This document shows positions 46,251-54,820 of a stretch of 64,000 nucleotides of DNA, piece by piece. Numbering within the stretch: the first letter of the stretch is position 1; each line of letters starts with the position of its first letter. A model generated the notes under the pieces. The model was given only the letters and a program-made list of their open reading frames with translations. It had not been told where the DNA came from and did not search any database. This DNA is from G963662905 sp963676415. GTDB lineage: Bacteria; Bacteroidota; Bacteroidia; Bacteroidales; WRLA01. A program made the translations under genes and the position numbers. The DNA lies in assembly GCA_963676415.1 (NCBI GenBank), contig OY781097.1:2542001-2606000 (forward strand), given 5' to 3'.

Positions 46251-47942
46251 ATGGACGACAAACCTACATATTTGGATTTAGAAGATCAAATTGCTAAATT
46301 AAAAAAGCAGAATGAAATCTTAATTAGGGAGATTGTCTCTATTAAGAGAAATAAGGGGGAGGAAGAGCTTGAACGGGGAGGTGGAGAAGGATTATACAGG
46401 AGTTTTGTAAGGCATTCTCCTGATATTATTTACCGGTACTCGAATAAACGAGGAGGTTTGTTTTGGTCTGAAAGAGTTATAGATATACTTGGGTTTGAAC
46501 CAGATGAGATTATTAGTGATCCTTTTTTATGGAACAGATCAATACACCCTGATGATATTAATAAAGTCAAGGAGGCGATACATAACAGTATGACTGGAGA
46601 AGGTTATAGTATTGAATACCGGATAAAGACCAGAAAAGGGAATTACATCTGGCTTCTGGACCGTTTTATGTATAAAAGCCAGATAGGTGATGAGATTATT
46701 ATCGAGGGACATGCCAGTGATATTACTTTAAGAAAAGAGAATGAATTGGCCTTAACAGAAAGTGAAATGCGATGGAAATTTGCCATCGAGGGTAATTCAG
46801 ATGGGCTTTGGGATTGGGATTTAATAAGTAATAAGGTTTATTTTTCAGATCAATGGAAAAAAATGTTGGGTTTTTCATCTGATGAAATCTCAGATTGTTT
46901 TGAAGAATGGGACAAAAGGGTTCATCCAGATGATAGGGAAAGGGTTTATAATGATATTAACAGATATTTAACAGGAGAAACAGACTGTTATGAAAATGAG
47001 CATAGATTGTTATGCAAGGATAATTCATATAAGTATATATTGGATAGGGGGAAGATTATTTCTTATTCAATTGATAACATACCATCAAGAATTATCGGAA
47101 CCCATTCAGACATATCAAGAAGGAAAAGAAATGAAGAGGAACTGAAAAGATTAATTTCATTATTAGAAGCAACAATTGAGTCCACGATGGATGGACTGCT
47201 TGTTGTAGATAAAAAGGGTAAGATAAGCAAGTATAACAGGAAATTTGTGGAAATGTGGGGGATAACCGATACCATGATTTCGATAAATGATGATAAGCAA
47301 TTGCTGGAGATAGTACAAAATCAGCTTGTGGATCCAGATGATTTTTTAAACAAAGTTGAACAGATGTATCTTGGTGAAGAAAAATCTTTTGATATATTAC
47401 ATTTTAAAGACGGCCGGATTTATGAGAGGTATTCGCAACCTCAGCTTTCAGAAGGGAAGAGCGTTGGGCGGGTATGGAGTTTTAGGGATATTACAGATCG
47501 CGTCCAGGCACAAAATGCGCTTTTGGAAAACCAACATCGATATAAAAGGGCTCAGGCATTAGGGCATGTAGGCAATTGGGACTATGATCTTGTTTCGCAG
47601 CTATTTTGGTTTTCAGAAGAGTCAAAACGAATTTTTGGTTTTGGAATGGAGGAGAATGATTTTAGTATAGAACAGATTGAAAAATACATTACGGAGAGGA
47701 GCAGGGTGCAAGAAGCATTTATAGCCCTTGTTAAAGATGATGACGAATTTGATTTGGAGTTTGAAATTGTAACCAAGAAAGGGGCAATAAAAAAAACAAT
47801 ACATACAATTGCTGAAATTGAGAGGGATTCATCTGAAAAGCCATTGATAGTGCGAGGTGTAATTCAAGATGTTACAGAGCAGAAAAGAGCGGAACGTCTT
47901 ATGATTGACACAATTGCAACAAAAGACAGGTTTTTTCGATAA
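46251..47942 (+). CDS. PAS-domain sensor histidine kinase, sensor part (frameshifted)
   Basis: A 563-residue frame without membrane segments. It has a short N-terminal coiled coil (about 6-45) and four PAS/PAC units (about 50-160, 168-290, 300-420, 425-550; landmarks PDIIYRYSNKRGG, GLWDWDLISNKVYF, DGLLVVDKKGKISKYN, GNWDYDLVSQLFWF). It ends abnormally at DRFFR. One more T in the T6 tract at 47931-47936 would give DRFFSIIAHDLRSPF and join it to the kinase core at 47954. It is predicted to be a cytosolic sensor. Its target is unknown, although the AraC-type gene and the metal operon are close. Confidence 0.85.
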   Translation: MDDKPTYLDLEDQIAKLKKQNEILIREIVSIKRNKGEEELERGGGEGLYRSFVRHSPDIIYRYSNKRGGLFWSERVIDILGFEPDEIISDPFLWNRSIHPDDINKVKEAIHNSMTGEGYSIEYRIKTRKGNYIWLLDRFMYKSQIGDEIIIEGHASDITLRKENELALTESEMRWKFAIEGNSDGLWDWDLISNKVYFSDQWKKMLGFSSDEISDCFEEWDKRVHPDDRERVYNDINRYLTGETDCYENEHRLLCKDNSYKYILDRGKIISYSIDNIPSRIIGTHSDISRRKRNEEELKRLISLLEATIESTMDGLLVVDKKGKISKYNRKFVEMWGITDTMISINDDKQLLEIVQNQLVDPDDFLNKVEQMYLGEEKSFDILHFKDGRIYERYSQPQLSEGKSVGRVWSFRDITDRVQAQNALLENQHRYKRAQALGHVGNWDYDLVSQLFWFSEESKRIFGFGMEENDFSIEQIEKYITERSRVQEAFIALVKDDDEFDLEFEIVTKKGAIKKTIHTIAEIERDSSEKPLIVRGVIQDVTEQKRAERLMIDTIATKDRFFR

Positions 47943-47953
47943 TAGCACATGAT

Positions 47954-48607
47954 TTGAGAAGCCCCTTCAATAATCTTCTGGGCTTTTCGGATTTACTAAT
48001 TGAAAATGTTAATATCATTAGCGGAGCAGAATCGGTTGATTACTTAAATGTTATAAAAAGAGCAGCCAAGAATACCCTGACACTTCTTGATGATTTGTTG
48101 ATATGGGCACAATCACAGGCTGGTTCAATTTCATTCAGTCCAGTCAAATTAGGTTTTTCAGGGATCATTGGGGAAGTGTTGAGGCATGAGAGATTAAGCG
48201 CCAATTCAAAAGATATTTCCATAAAGAATTGTGCAAGTGAAGGAATTGAAGTTTTTGCTGATGAAAATATGCTTAAAACCGTTTTACGGAATTTAATATC
48301 AAATGCGGTTAAGTTTACAAATTCAGGAGGTCAAATTAGTGTTTATGCGATTAAAAAAGAAGACCATGTTGAGATAAGGATTTCCGACAATGGAATCGGT
48401 ATGAACGAAAAGATTTTGAAAGGGCTATTTAAGTTAACATCAAATCCAAGTACTTTGGGGACGGCAAAAGAGAAAGGATCGGGTTTGGGATTAGTTCTTT
48501 GTAAGGATTTTGTTGAAAAGCACAAGGGTGAAATATGGGTAGAGAGCGTAGAAGGGACAGGTAGCGACTTTAAGTTTACTTTACCTTTTATTGAAGGCGC
48601 TCCATAA
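47954..48607 (+). CDS. PAS-domain sensor histidine kinase, kinase core (frameshifted part)
   Basis: Contains the dimerisation region with the phospho-accepting His in IIAHDLRSPF. The codon is in this frame just before the annotated start, so the true start is upstream in the sensor part. The ATPase follows, with N box NLISNAVKFT, G1 DNGIGM and G2 GSGLGL. No receiver domain follows. The frame is only functional if the one-base slip near 47931 is absent or suppressed. Confidence 0.85.
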   Translation: MRSPFNNLLGFSDLLIENVNIISGAESVDYLNVIKRAAKNTLTLLDDLLIWAQSQAGSISFSPVKLGFSGIIGEVLRHERLSANSKDISIKNCASEGIEVFADENMLKTVLRNLISNAVKFTNSGGQISVYAIKKEDHVEIRISDNGIGMNEKILKGLFKLTSNPSTLGTAKEKGSGLGLVLCKDFVEKHKGEIWVESVEGTGSDFKFTLPFIEGAP

Positions 48608-48807
48608 ACAGCCTTTCCCTTCAGGAGTAAAATAAAGGCATCAAGATCAGAATGTGGCAAAACAGAACCAGAAAGCGGAGAACTGTTGTATTTTTAGGTA
48701 ATTGAGAAGAAACAAGGGGTTGTATCATGCAAGTCCTGGCTTGAGACCGGATACAATCTTCATGAGGAGCATTGTATATAGAAATAAATATTATTGTTTG
48801 TTTGGTA

Positions 48808-49752
48808 TTAAGCCGTTTTCCTCCTATAGGCTCCGGGGCTTATCCCAAAAGTTCGCTTAAAAGAAGTGATGAAATGTGAACTATGCTCATATCCAGACTC
48901 AAAGGCAACTTCCGATATTAAAATATCAGTGTTTTTTAAAAGCGACAGTGCTACATTCATTCTGTAATCTTGCAAATACCCATAGATCGTTGTACCAAGG
49001 ATATGTTTGAAATTTTTTTTGAGCATTGTTTCGCTCGCGCCAACCATTCTTGCTAAAGCATTGATAGTTGGCGGGTTCATAAAACTTTTTTCGATGATTT
49101 CCTTGGCATTCCTAATTTGTTTCGCCTGCAATGGAGAAATACCATTTGAAGAGCTTTCTTGTTTTTGTCTTTGAAACAAATGAAGGCAAAGTAGCTCATT
49201 CACTTTTGAGTCAAAAAAGAGGGAAGCTAAAGAGCCATACCTGTGGCTTTGCTGTAATTGCTCAATGATCCGTTTCATTTCAATAGTACAAAAACCACTT
49301 TCTATTGAAAAACCAGCCTGGTTTGTGGAAATATTTAATCCTGATTCTTCCATCAACACCTGAATGCTTTTTTTTGATAATATTAGCTTGAAAAAGGTGT
49401 ATTGTTCCCCTTTATTAAAATCGTGCTTCATCTTTTGATCAACCTTAGTGAATAGCTTATGCGAATCACTTTTGATGAGCATCTTATGAGATGCCCCATT
49501 AGATAAGCTTAGGTCCCGGTTGCAATTTATGTGCAGTATGGCTTTATCCTCAGGAAGAAAAGCCGGTATGGTATAATGCTCAGGAGAGTGAATTGCAACT
49601 AATTGACCCTGATACTTTTTAGAGGCCCATTCATTGATTTTGATGTTAAGGTTTTCTGCCTTGATTTCATCTTCTCTAAAACGAAAAGTGTCAACTTGTT
49701 TATTTGAAATGTACTTCTTGTTATAGTAATTTGAAACATCCGATACTCGCAT
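48808..49752 (-). CDS. AraC-family regulator of PchR/YbtA type
   Basis: A 314-residue protein with an N-terminal domain of unknown ligand (about 1-200) and a C-terminal double HTH (INALARMVGASETMLKKNF; ISEVAFESGYEHSSHFITSF then KRTFGISPGAYR). PchR/YbtA-like members respond to siderophores and control transport genes. It is divergent from the 50268-62697 operon, which contains a YbtP/YbtQ-like ABC pair, so it is the likely regulator of that operon. Confidence 0.85.
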   Translation of the reverse strand: MRVSDVSNYYNKKYISNKQVDTFRFREDEIKAENLNIKINEWASKKYQGQLVAIHSPEHYTIPAFLPEDKAILHINCNRDLSLSNGASHKMLIKSDSHKLFTKVDQKMKHDFNKGEQYTFFKLILSKKSIQVLMEESGLNISTNQAGFSIESGFCTIEMKRIIEQLQQSHRYGSLASLFFDSKVNELLCLHLFQRQKQESSSNGISPLQAKQIRNAKEIIEKSFMNPPTINALARMVGASETMLKKNFKHILGTTIYGYLQDYRMNVALSLLKNTDILISEVAFESGYEHSSHFITSFKRTFGISPGAYRRKTA

Positions 49753-50267
49753 TGATTTTTCTTTTAGATAATTGTCCGATAGTTAAATTTTAAAGTCGTT
49801 TCAGAAAAGCCTTTTCCCTTCCGTCAACCTAAATTTGCCGCATATTTTTAAATGATCTAAATAAAGTGAACGGCAAAATTAGTGTATATAGAATGATTCT
49901 ACAATGTAATTGTAGTTTATTTTTTGGGCTACTGAGAAGATGGAGCCAGCAAGTCAAATTAACCGTTGACCCAGGCAAAGCCATGGCTAAGAAAGCTGTT
50001 GTCATAAATGCTTTCTTAATTCTAACTGGTTCTCCAAAACTAACAGCATCCCTCTCTTCAATTAGAAGTGTAAACCTGATATCGAGAAGCCCGGGCATGT
50101 CAATACCGCTTATTAGGGGATTGTGCAAGGCCAATATCATTGTTATGAATAATGGGCTGCGACATGATAATTATCACTACTTAAACTCTGTCCGGAGTTT
50201 ATAATACATTGAATTACATAAATATAAAGCCTGATTATTTAGGCGGCACTATATTAATAATCGAGAT
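49753..50267. other. Divergent regulatory region between the AraC gene and the metal operon
   Basis: 515 bases without a convincing gene. Overlapping short ORFs exist on both strands but show no family signal. It contains a palindrome GATAATTATC at 50166-50175 and a small AAACTC/GAGTTT hairpin just downstream. Promoters for both neighbours are expected here. Confidence 0.5.
50166..50175 (+). promoter_or_regulatory. Possible Fur-like operator half
   Basis: GATAATTATC is a perfect 10-base palindrome matching the inner repeats of Fur boxes (GATAAT ... ATTATC), about 93 bases before the activase start codon. Only one unit is clear, so this is tentative. Confidence 0.3.
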
Positions 50268-53200
50268 ATGAATAATTATAGTTTAGGAATTGATGTTGGA
50301 TACTCCGCTGTCAAAGCGGTGATTATAAACAGCAAACAAAAGGTTGCCTTTGTGTACTATGAAATGCATAAGGGAAAAATAAAGCATTCTGTTGACGTAG
50401 CCCTTGAAAAAATAAGGAATCAATTTGATGTGGAGGATATTGCTTATGGCGCACTTACCGGAAGTGTTTTACGTCAAGGTTTGTACGGAGATACTCTTTT
50501 TCACAGAGTGAACGAAGTCTCTGCCGCTATTGAAGGCTGCATTTACTTAAACCCCTGTGTCAAATCAATAATAGAAATCGGAGGGCAAAGCGCGAAATAT
50601 ATAACCGGATTTAATACAGTTGAAGACTATGCTCTTCGTATTTCCAAACGAAATATGCTCCAGATTGCTACTAATTCTGATTGTGCTGCCGGCACGGGTT
50701 CTTTTTTAGAAGAACAGGCCGATCGCCTCAATATAGGAATTGAAGAATATTCTTCCTTAGTAGAAAAAGCACATTCAATCCCAAGAATAGCTGGACGATG
50801 TAGTGTTTTTGCAAAAACGGATATTGTTCACCACCAACAAGAGGGCGTTCCTCCAGGGGATATTCTTAAGGGGGTTGCCTATGCAATCGTTAGAAACTAT
50901 AAAGGAGCAGTAATACGGAAACTACCCATAGTGGCACCTGTTTTTTTTATTGGTGGTGTTGCTAAGAACCAAGCTGTTGTTGATGCACTTAGAGACGTTC
51001 TTAAGAAAAATGAATCGCAATTAGTCGTTCCTCAATATTATGATTCTGTAGCTGCCATTGGGGCTGCCCTGATTGCCCAAAAGGAAAAGTACCCATTGGG
51101 TGCAGGCAAATTGATGCATAAGCCTTTTTCATTGGAACATGAATCACTTCCTAAGAAAGGTTCTATAAAAATGGCTCCTTTAAACCAGATAAAAATGGAG
51201 GATATTTCTCAGAAACACAAGCTTGTCCCGGTTAAGGGTTCATCTCAGGAACAAAGGTGCTTTTTAGGAATAGATATTGGTTCTACAAGTACGAACCTGG
51301 TATTGTTGAACCCAGAGAAGGAAATTATTGCTTTTAAGTATATACGCACCAAGGGAAATCCTTTGGAGGCCGTTAAAAAAGGCACCGATGAGCTAAGGAG
51401 TCAATTTAATGGCAAGCTCGATATTGCAGGAGTTGGGATAACAGGTTCCGGACGAAGCCATATTGGGCAACAGCTTGGTGCTGATATTATCCGTGATGAG
51501 ATTACTGCACAGGCAAAGGCTGCAGTGCATATGGACCCGAATGTGGATACTGTTTTTGAAATAGGCGGTCAGGATTCTAAGTATATAAGCCTGAACAAGG
51601 GCAGGGTTTCTGATTTTCAAATGAACAAGGTTTGCGCAGCGGGCACAGGCTCCTTCTTAGATGAACAAGCATCCGAATTTAATATAACTGTTGAAGAATT
51701 AGCGCAACTGGCAATTAAGGGAAAGGGGCCTGTGCCCCTCGATGAGCGCTGTACTGTTTTCATTAAAAGCTCAATTGCTTCAAGTGTGTCAAGGGGTGAT
51801 AAAACAGAAGATATTCTTGCTGGATTATGCTATTCAATAGCAAAAAACTATCTGCACCGCGTGGTGGGAAACAGAAAAATTGGCAATTCGATTATGCTGC
51901 AAGGAGGCATTGCATTTAATCAGGGTGTTGCTAATGCACTACGCATTTTAACAGCGAAGAAGATAAGCACTACACCTTTTTTCAGTGTGACCGGAGCCTA
52001 TGGCGTTGCCTTATTGGCATGCGAAAATATGAAAGGGAAACAAACGTCTTTTATTGGTATTGATACGCTGGTTAGCTTAAAGGTCCCATTGGCTATTGCC
52101 AGACAACAAAAGGATAAGGAAGTGGGGCAAGGCGAATTTCAAAGAAAAATAGAGAAGACTATTTTTAAAGATTACAAGGGATTTAATGATCCAGCCAAAA
52201 AGACTGTAGGCGTTCCACGTGCCTTGTTTACTTATGGGATGTTCCCAATGTTCAATGCAATTTTTGATAGCCTGGATTGCAATGTTTTACTGTCAGGATG
52301 GAGTGACGAGGAAACGATTAGGCTGGGACAGGAATATGCAATGGAGGAAACCTGCTTCCCTGTAAAATTGATTTTAGGGCATGTAGCCGAACTGATTTCC
52401 AAAAAGGTTGACTACATCTTTTTCCCTGATTTATATTCTATCGACCATCCTGGTTCTGAGTCCCGGAAGAACTTCGGCTGTGCATATATGCAATTGGCAT
52501 TTAAAATAGTAAATCATACCATGGACCTTGAGACAAAAGGGATAAAATTGTTGGCTCCTACTATTGCGTTCAGTATGGGAGGGAACTTTATGCAGAAATC
52601 CTTTTTGGGCTTAGGTAAAACTTTAGGGAAGAGTGAAGAAGAAACACGAAAGGCCTTGCAAAAAGGGATGGGCGCATATCATCGTTTCGAAGAAAGGATG
52701 GAGGCAAATGGTAGAATAACTATGAAAAATCTTGATCCCAATAAGATAACCTTTGTTATCATTTCAAAAACCTATGGCGTTGCAGACCCGGTACTAAACT
52801 TAGGGATACCCCAGAAACTTATAAATATGGGATTTCAGGTTGTGCCGTTTTTTGATCTGCCCGAAGGAGTGGACATTAATAAAGAACACCCAAATATGTT
52901 TTGGCCATTTGGGCAACATATTCTTGAACCGGCATATTTTATAAAAGAGTACCCCAATATGTACCCTATCTTACTTACACATCATGGATGCGGCCCGGAT
53001 TCGGTCCTGCTTCATTTTTTTAAGGAAATAATTGGCGACAAGCCTTATTTAAATATTGAAATTGATGAGCATGCATCAAAAATTGGTGTATCAACTAGAA
53101 TAGAAGCTTTTATAAACAGCCTGAAGGTTAATACTGGCAATGCAAAACTACCTGTCGATAGCTATATTGAGAGGGTGAAATACAAGGATGTAAATATTAG

Positions 53201-54299
53201 GAGCTCTTTAGGGCAACTTAAACCCGGTAAGAAATTATTTATTCCCAACCTTTATCCTTATTCCGAATTGTTTAAAGAATTATTGCAACAATATGGGCAT
53301 AATGTTGAAATTCTTGAAACAGGTTCAGATACAATTGATTTAGGCAGGAAACACACCCTGACGAATGAGTATTTTTCTCTGACTTCATTATTGGGCGGAT
53401 GCATTAAAGTCTTTAAACAGTCGCAAGGCAAAGAAAACTTTGCATTTCTTGTGCCACAAACAGAGGGAGCAGAAGTTGAAGGCCAGTATAACAGATTACT
53501 AAGGACAAAGCTTGATGAATTTAAGAAAGAAGGTGTAGAAATAATATCTCCCTTTTTGGAGGATGCAATTGCAATAAACGAGTCGGATTTTATGAGATTG
53601 TTCTGTTGCATTTTGGCAGGAGATGTTACTAGTAATGCTCCATTGGACAAAAGGGCAAAAATTTTGGCAGAAATAAAGCAGTTAATTTGTGGAAAGCAAC
53701 TGAATATTGCGAATCTGAAAAAAACAGCAAGGAATGTTTATCAGGAAAACAAGGGCCATACATTCCGGAAACGCATTTTGGCAATAGGTGAACCCATGAT
53801 TGTTTTTAATGATTACCTAAACCAAAATATTTATAAAACAATTGAAGAACAAGGAGATAAAGTTGTTTATGCCTCTCTGTCAGAAGCTATGTGGTTGTTC
53901 TGGCAGGATTATATAGTTCAAAACAAGCCCTCAGATCCGAAACTGAATGTTAAGTTAAATAAGGCAAGATTAGCTATTGAATCTATTTCTGGCGCATTAA
54001 AAGATGAAGGCCCTTTTACTCGAAATATCATTGATTTAAAAGAAAAAGCTGATAGCACGATTGGTTATTATGCAGGAGGATTTGCCCGATACAGGCAAGC
54101 CAAAGTCTTGTGCAGCCCGGTAAATACGGATGGAATTATTACAGCCGCATCTCTTTATGAAAACACAGGGGTTTCCTTAAATATCCTTCACAAAGGATTT
54201 TCAGACCAAAGTACAAAACCGGTCCTGAACCTGACGTTCGACGGAAATAGCAACGAAAAAGATCGGAATAAGGTAGAGTCATTTATTTATTATCTGTAA
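50268..54299 (+). CDS. Fused double ASKHA (2-hydroxyacyl-CoA dehydratase-type) activase with DUF2229 region
   Basis: The 1343-residue protein contains two complete BcrAD/BadFG-type ASKHA ATPase domains (about 1-275 and 330-585). Each keeps the pair of Cys that hold a [4Fe-4S] cluster at the dimer interface in known activators: C139 (CAAGTGSF) and C178 (GRCSVFAK); C456 and C495 (ERCTVFIK). The rest is the DUF2229-type region (VPRALFTYGMFP; MEETCFPVKLILGHVAEL; HHGCGPDSVLLHFFKEI; IEIDEHASKIGVSTRIEAF) and a C-terminal Cys-containing part. Such proteins couple ATP hydrolysis to very low-potential electron transfer. No dehydratase partner is encoded nearby, so the acceptor may be another operon product. 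It is first gene of the operon. Confidence 0.9.
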   Translation: MNNYSLGIDVGYSAVKAVIINSKQKVAFVYYEMHKGKIKHSVDVALEKIRNQFDVEDIAYGALTGSVLRQGLYGDTLFHRVNEVSAAIEGCIYLNPCVKSIIEIGGQSAKYITGFNTVEDYALRISKRNMLQIATNSDCAAGTGSFLEEQADRLNIGIEEYSSLVEKAHSIPRIAGRCSVFAKTDIVHHQQEGVPPGDILKGVAYAIVRNYKGAVIRKLPIVAPVFFIGGVAKNQAVVDALRDVLKKNESQLVVPQYYDSVAAIGAALIAQKEKYPLGAGKLMHKPFSLEHESLPKKGSIKMAPLNQIKMEDISQKHKLVPVKGSSQEQRCFLGIDIGSTSTNLVLLNPEKEIIAFKYIRTKGNPLEAVKKGTDELRSQFNGKLDIAGVGITGSGRSHIGQQLGADIIRDEITAQAKAAVHMDPNVDTVFEIGGQDSKYISLNKGRVSDFQMNKVCAAGTGSFLDEQASEFNITVEELAQLAIKGKGPVPLDERCTVFIKSSIASSVSRGDKTEDILAGLCYSIAKNYLHRVVGNRKIGNSIMLQGGIAFNQGVANALRILTAKKISTTPFFSVTGAYGVALLACENMKGKQTSFIGIDTLVSLKVPLAIARQQKDKEVGQGEFQRKIEKTIFKDYKGFNDPAKKTVGVPRALFTYGMFPMFNAIFDSLDCNVLLSGWSDEETIRLGQEYAMEETCFPVKLILGHVAELISKKVDYIFFPDLYSIDHPGSESRKNFGCAYMQLAFKIVNHTMDLETKGIKLLAPTIAFSMGGNFMQKSFLGLGKTLGKSEEETRKALQKGMGAYHRFEERMEANGRITMKNLDPNKITFVIISKTYGVADPVLNLGIPQKLINMGFQVVPFFDLPEGVDINKEHPNMFWPFGQHILEPAYFIKEYPNMYPILLTHHGCGPDSVLLHFFKEIIGDKPYLNIEIDEHASKIGVSTRIEAFINSLKVNTGNAKLPVDSYIERVKYKDVNIRSSLGQLKPGKKLFIPNLYPYSELFKELLQQYGHNVEILETGSDTIDLGRKHTLTNEYFSLTSLLGGCIKVFKQSQGKENFAFLVPQTEGAEVEGQYNRLLRTKLDEFKKEGVEIISPFLEDAIAINESDFMRLFCCILAGDVTSNAPLDKRAKILAEIKQLICGKQLNIANLKKTARNVYQENKGHTFRKRILAIGEPMIVFNDYLNQNIYKTIEEQGDKVVYASLSEAMWLFWQDYIVQNKPSDPKLNVKLNKARLAIESISGALKDEGPFTRNIIDLKEKADSTIGYYAGGFARYRQAKVLCSPVNTDGIITAASLYENTGVSLNILHKGFSDQSTKPVLNLTFDGNSNEKDRNKVESFIYYL

Positions 54300-54304
54300 A
54301 TAAA

Positions 54305-54808
54305 ATGAAAAACATTATGTTAATAACAACAGCTGTAATGGGGCTACTGGCTACATCCCTTTCCATATATGCATATAGCAAAGGGGTACATCTCAAGGGA
54401 TTTGGCAATGCTTTAAAAATGGGGCTAAACTTACTTCCCGTTTTGCTTTTTGCTTTTATTCTCATTGGAATGGTCAATAGCCTTGATTTGAGTAATAGCA
54501 TCAGGAAAATATTCGGGAACGATACTGGAATTCGTGGAATAGCCACAGCCTCTTTGGCGGGGATGATGACCCCTGGAGGTACATTTGTCGCCCTGACAGT
54601 TGGAGGCACATTACTGAAATCAGGTGCAGGGATAGGTTCTGTTGTAGCATACATTATCGCTTATTCAACCTGGGATATTACCCGTACCCCCATTGAAATA
54701 GTCTTTTTGGGATGGAAGTTTGTTCTGGTGAAATGGTGCTGTATCCTGATATTACCAATGATAGGCGGATTAATTGCAAAACTGATGTTCTCGTGGGTTA
54801 ATTTCTAA
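54305..54808 (+). CDS. Small integral membrane permease (PF03773/DUF318-like)
   Basis: The 167-residue protein has about five membrane helices. Landmarks are LLPVLLFAFILIGMVNSL, the central GMMTPGGTFVALTVGGTLLK and AYIIAYSTWDITRTPIEIVF. The pattern resembles half of a DUF318/ArsP-type permease, some of which move organometal or organoarsenic compounds. It starts 5 bases after the activase stop, so it is translationally linked. The substrate is unknown; with its neighbours a metal-related solute is likely. Confidence 0.65.
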   Translation: MKNIMLITTAVMGLLATSLSIYAYSKGVHLKGFGNALKMGLNLLPVLLFAFILIGMVNSLDLSNSIRKIFGNDTGIRGIATASLAGMMTPGGTFVALTVGGTLLKSGAGIGSVVAYIIAYSTWDITRTPIEIVFLGWKFVLVKWCCILILPMIGGLIAKLMFSWVNF

Positions 54809-54820
54809 AAATCAAATGCC

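Noticed and set aside
49829..50204. Small genes between the AraC gene and the activase
   Set aside because: Overlapping frames on both strands, no signal of any family and no convincing ribosome binding site; treated as regulatory DNA.
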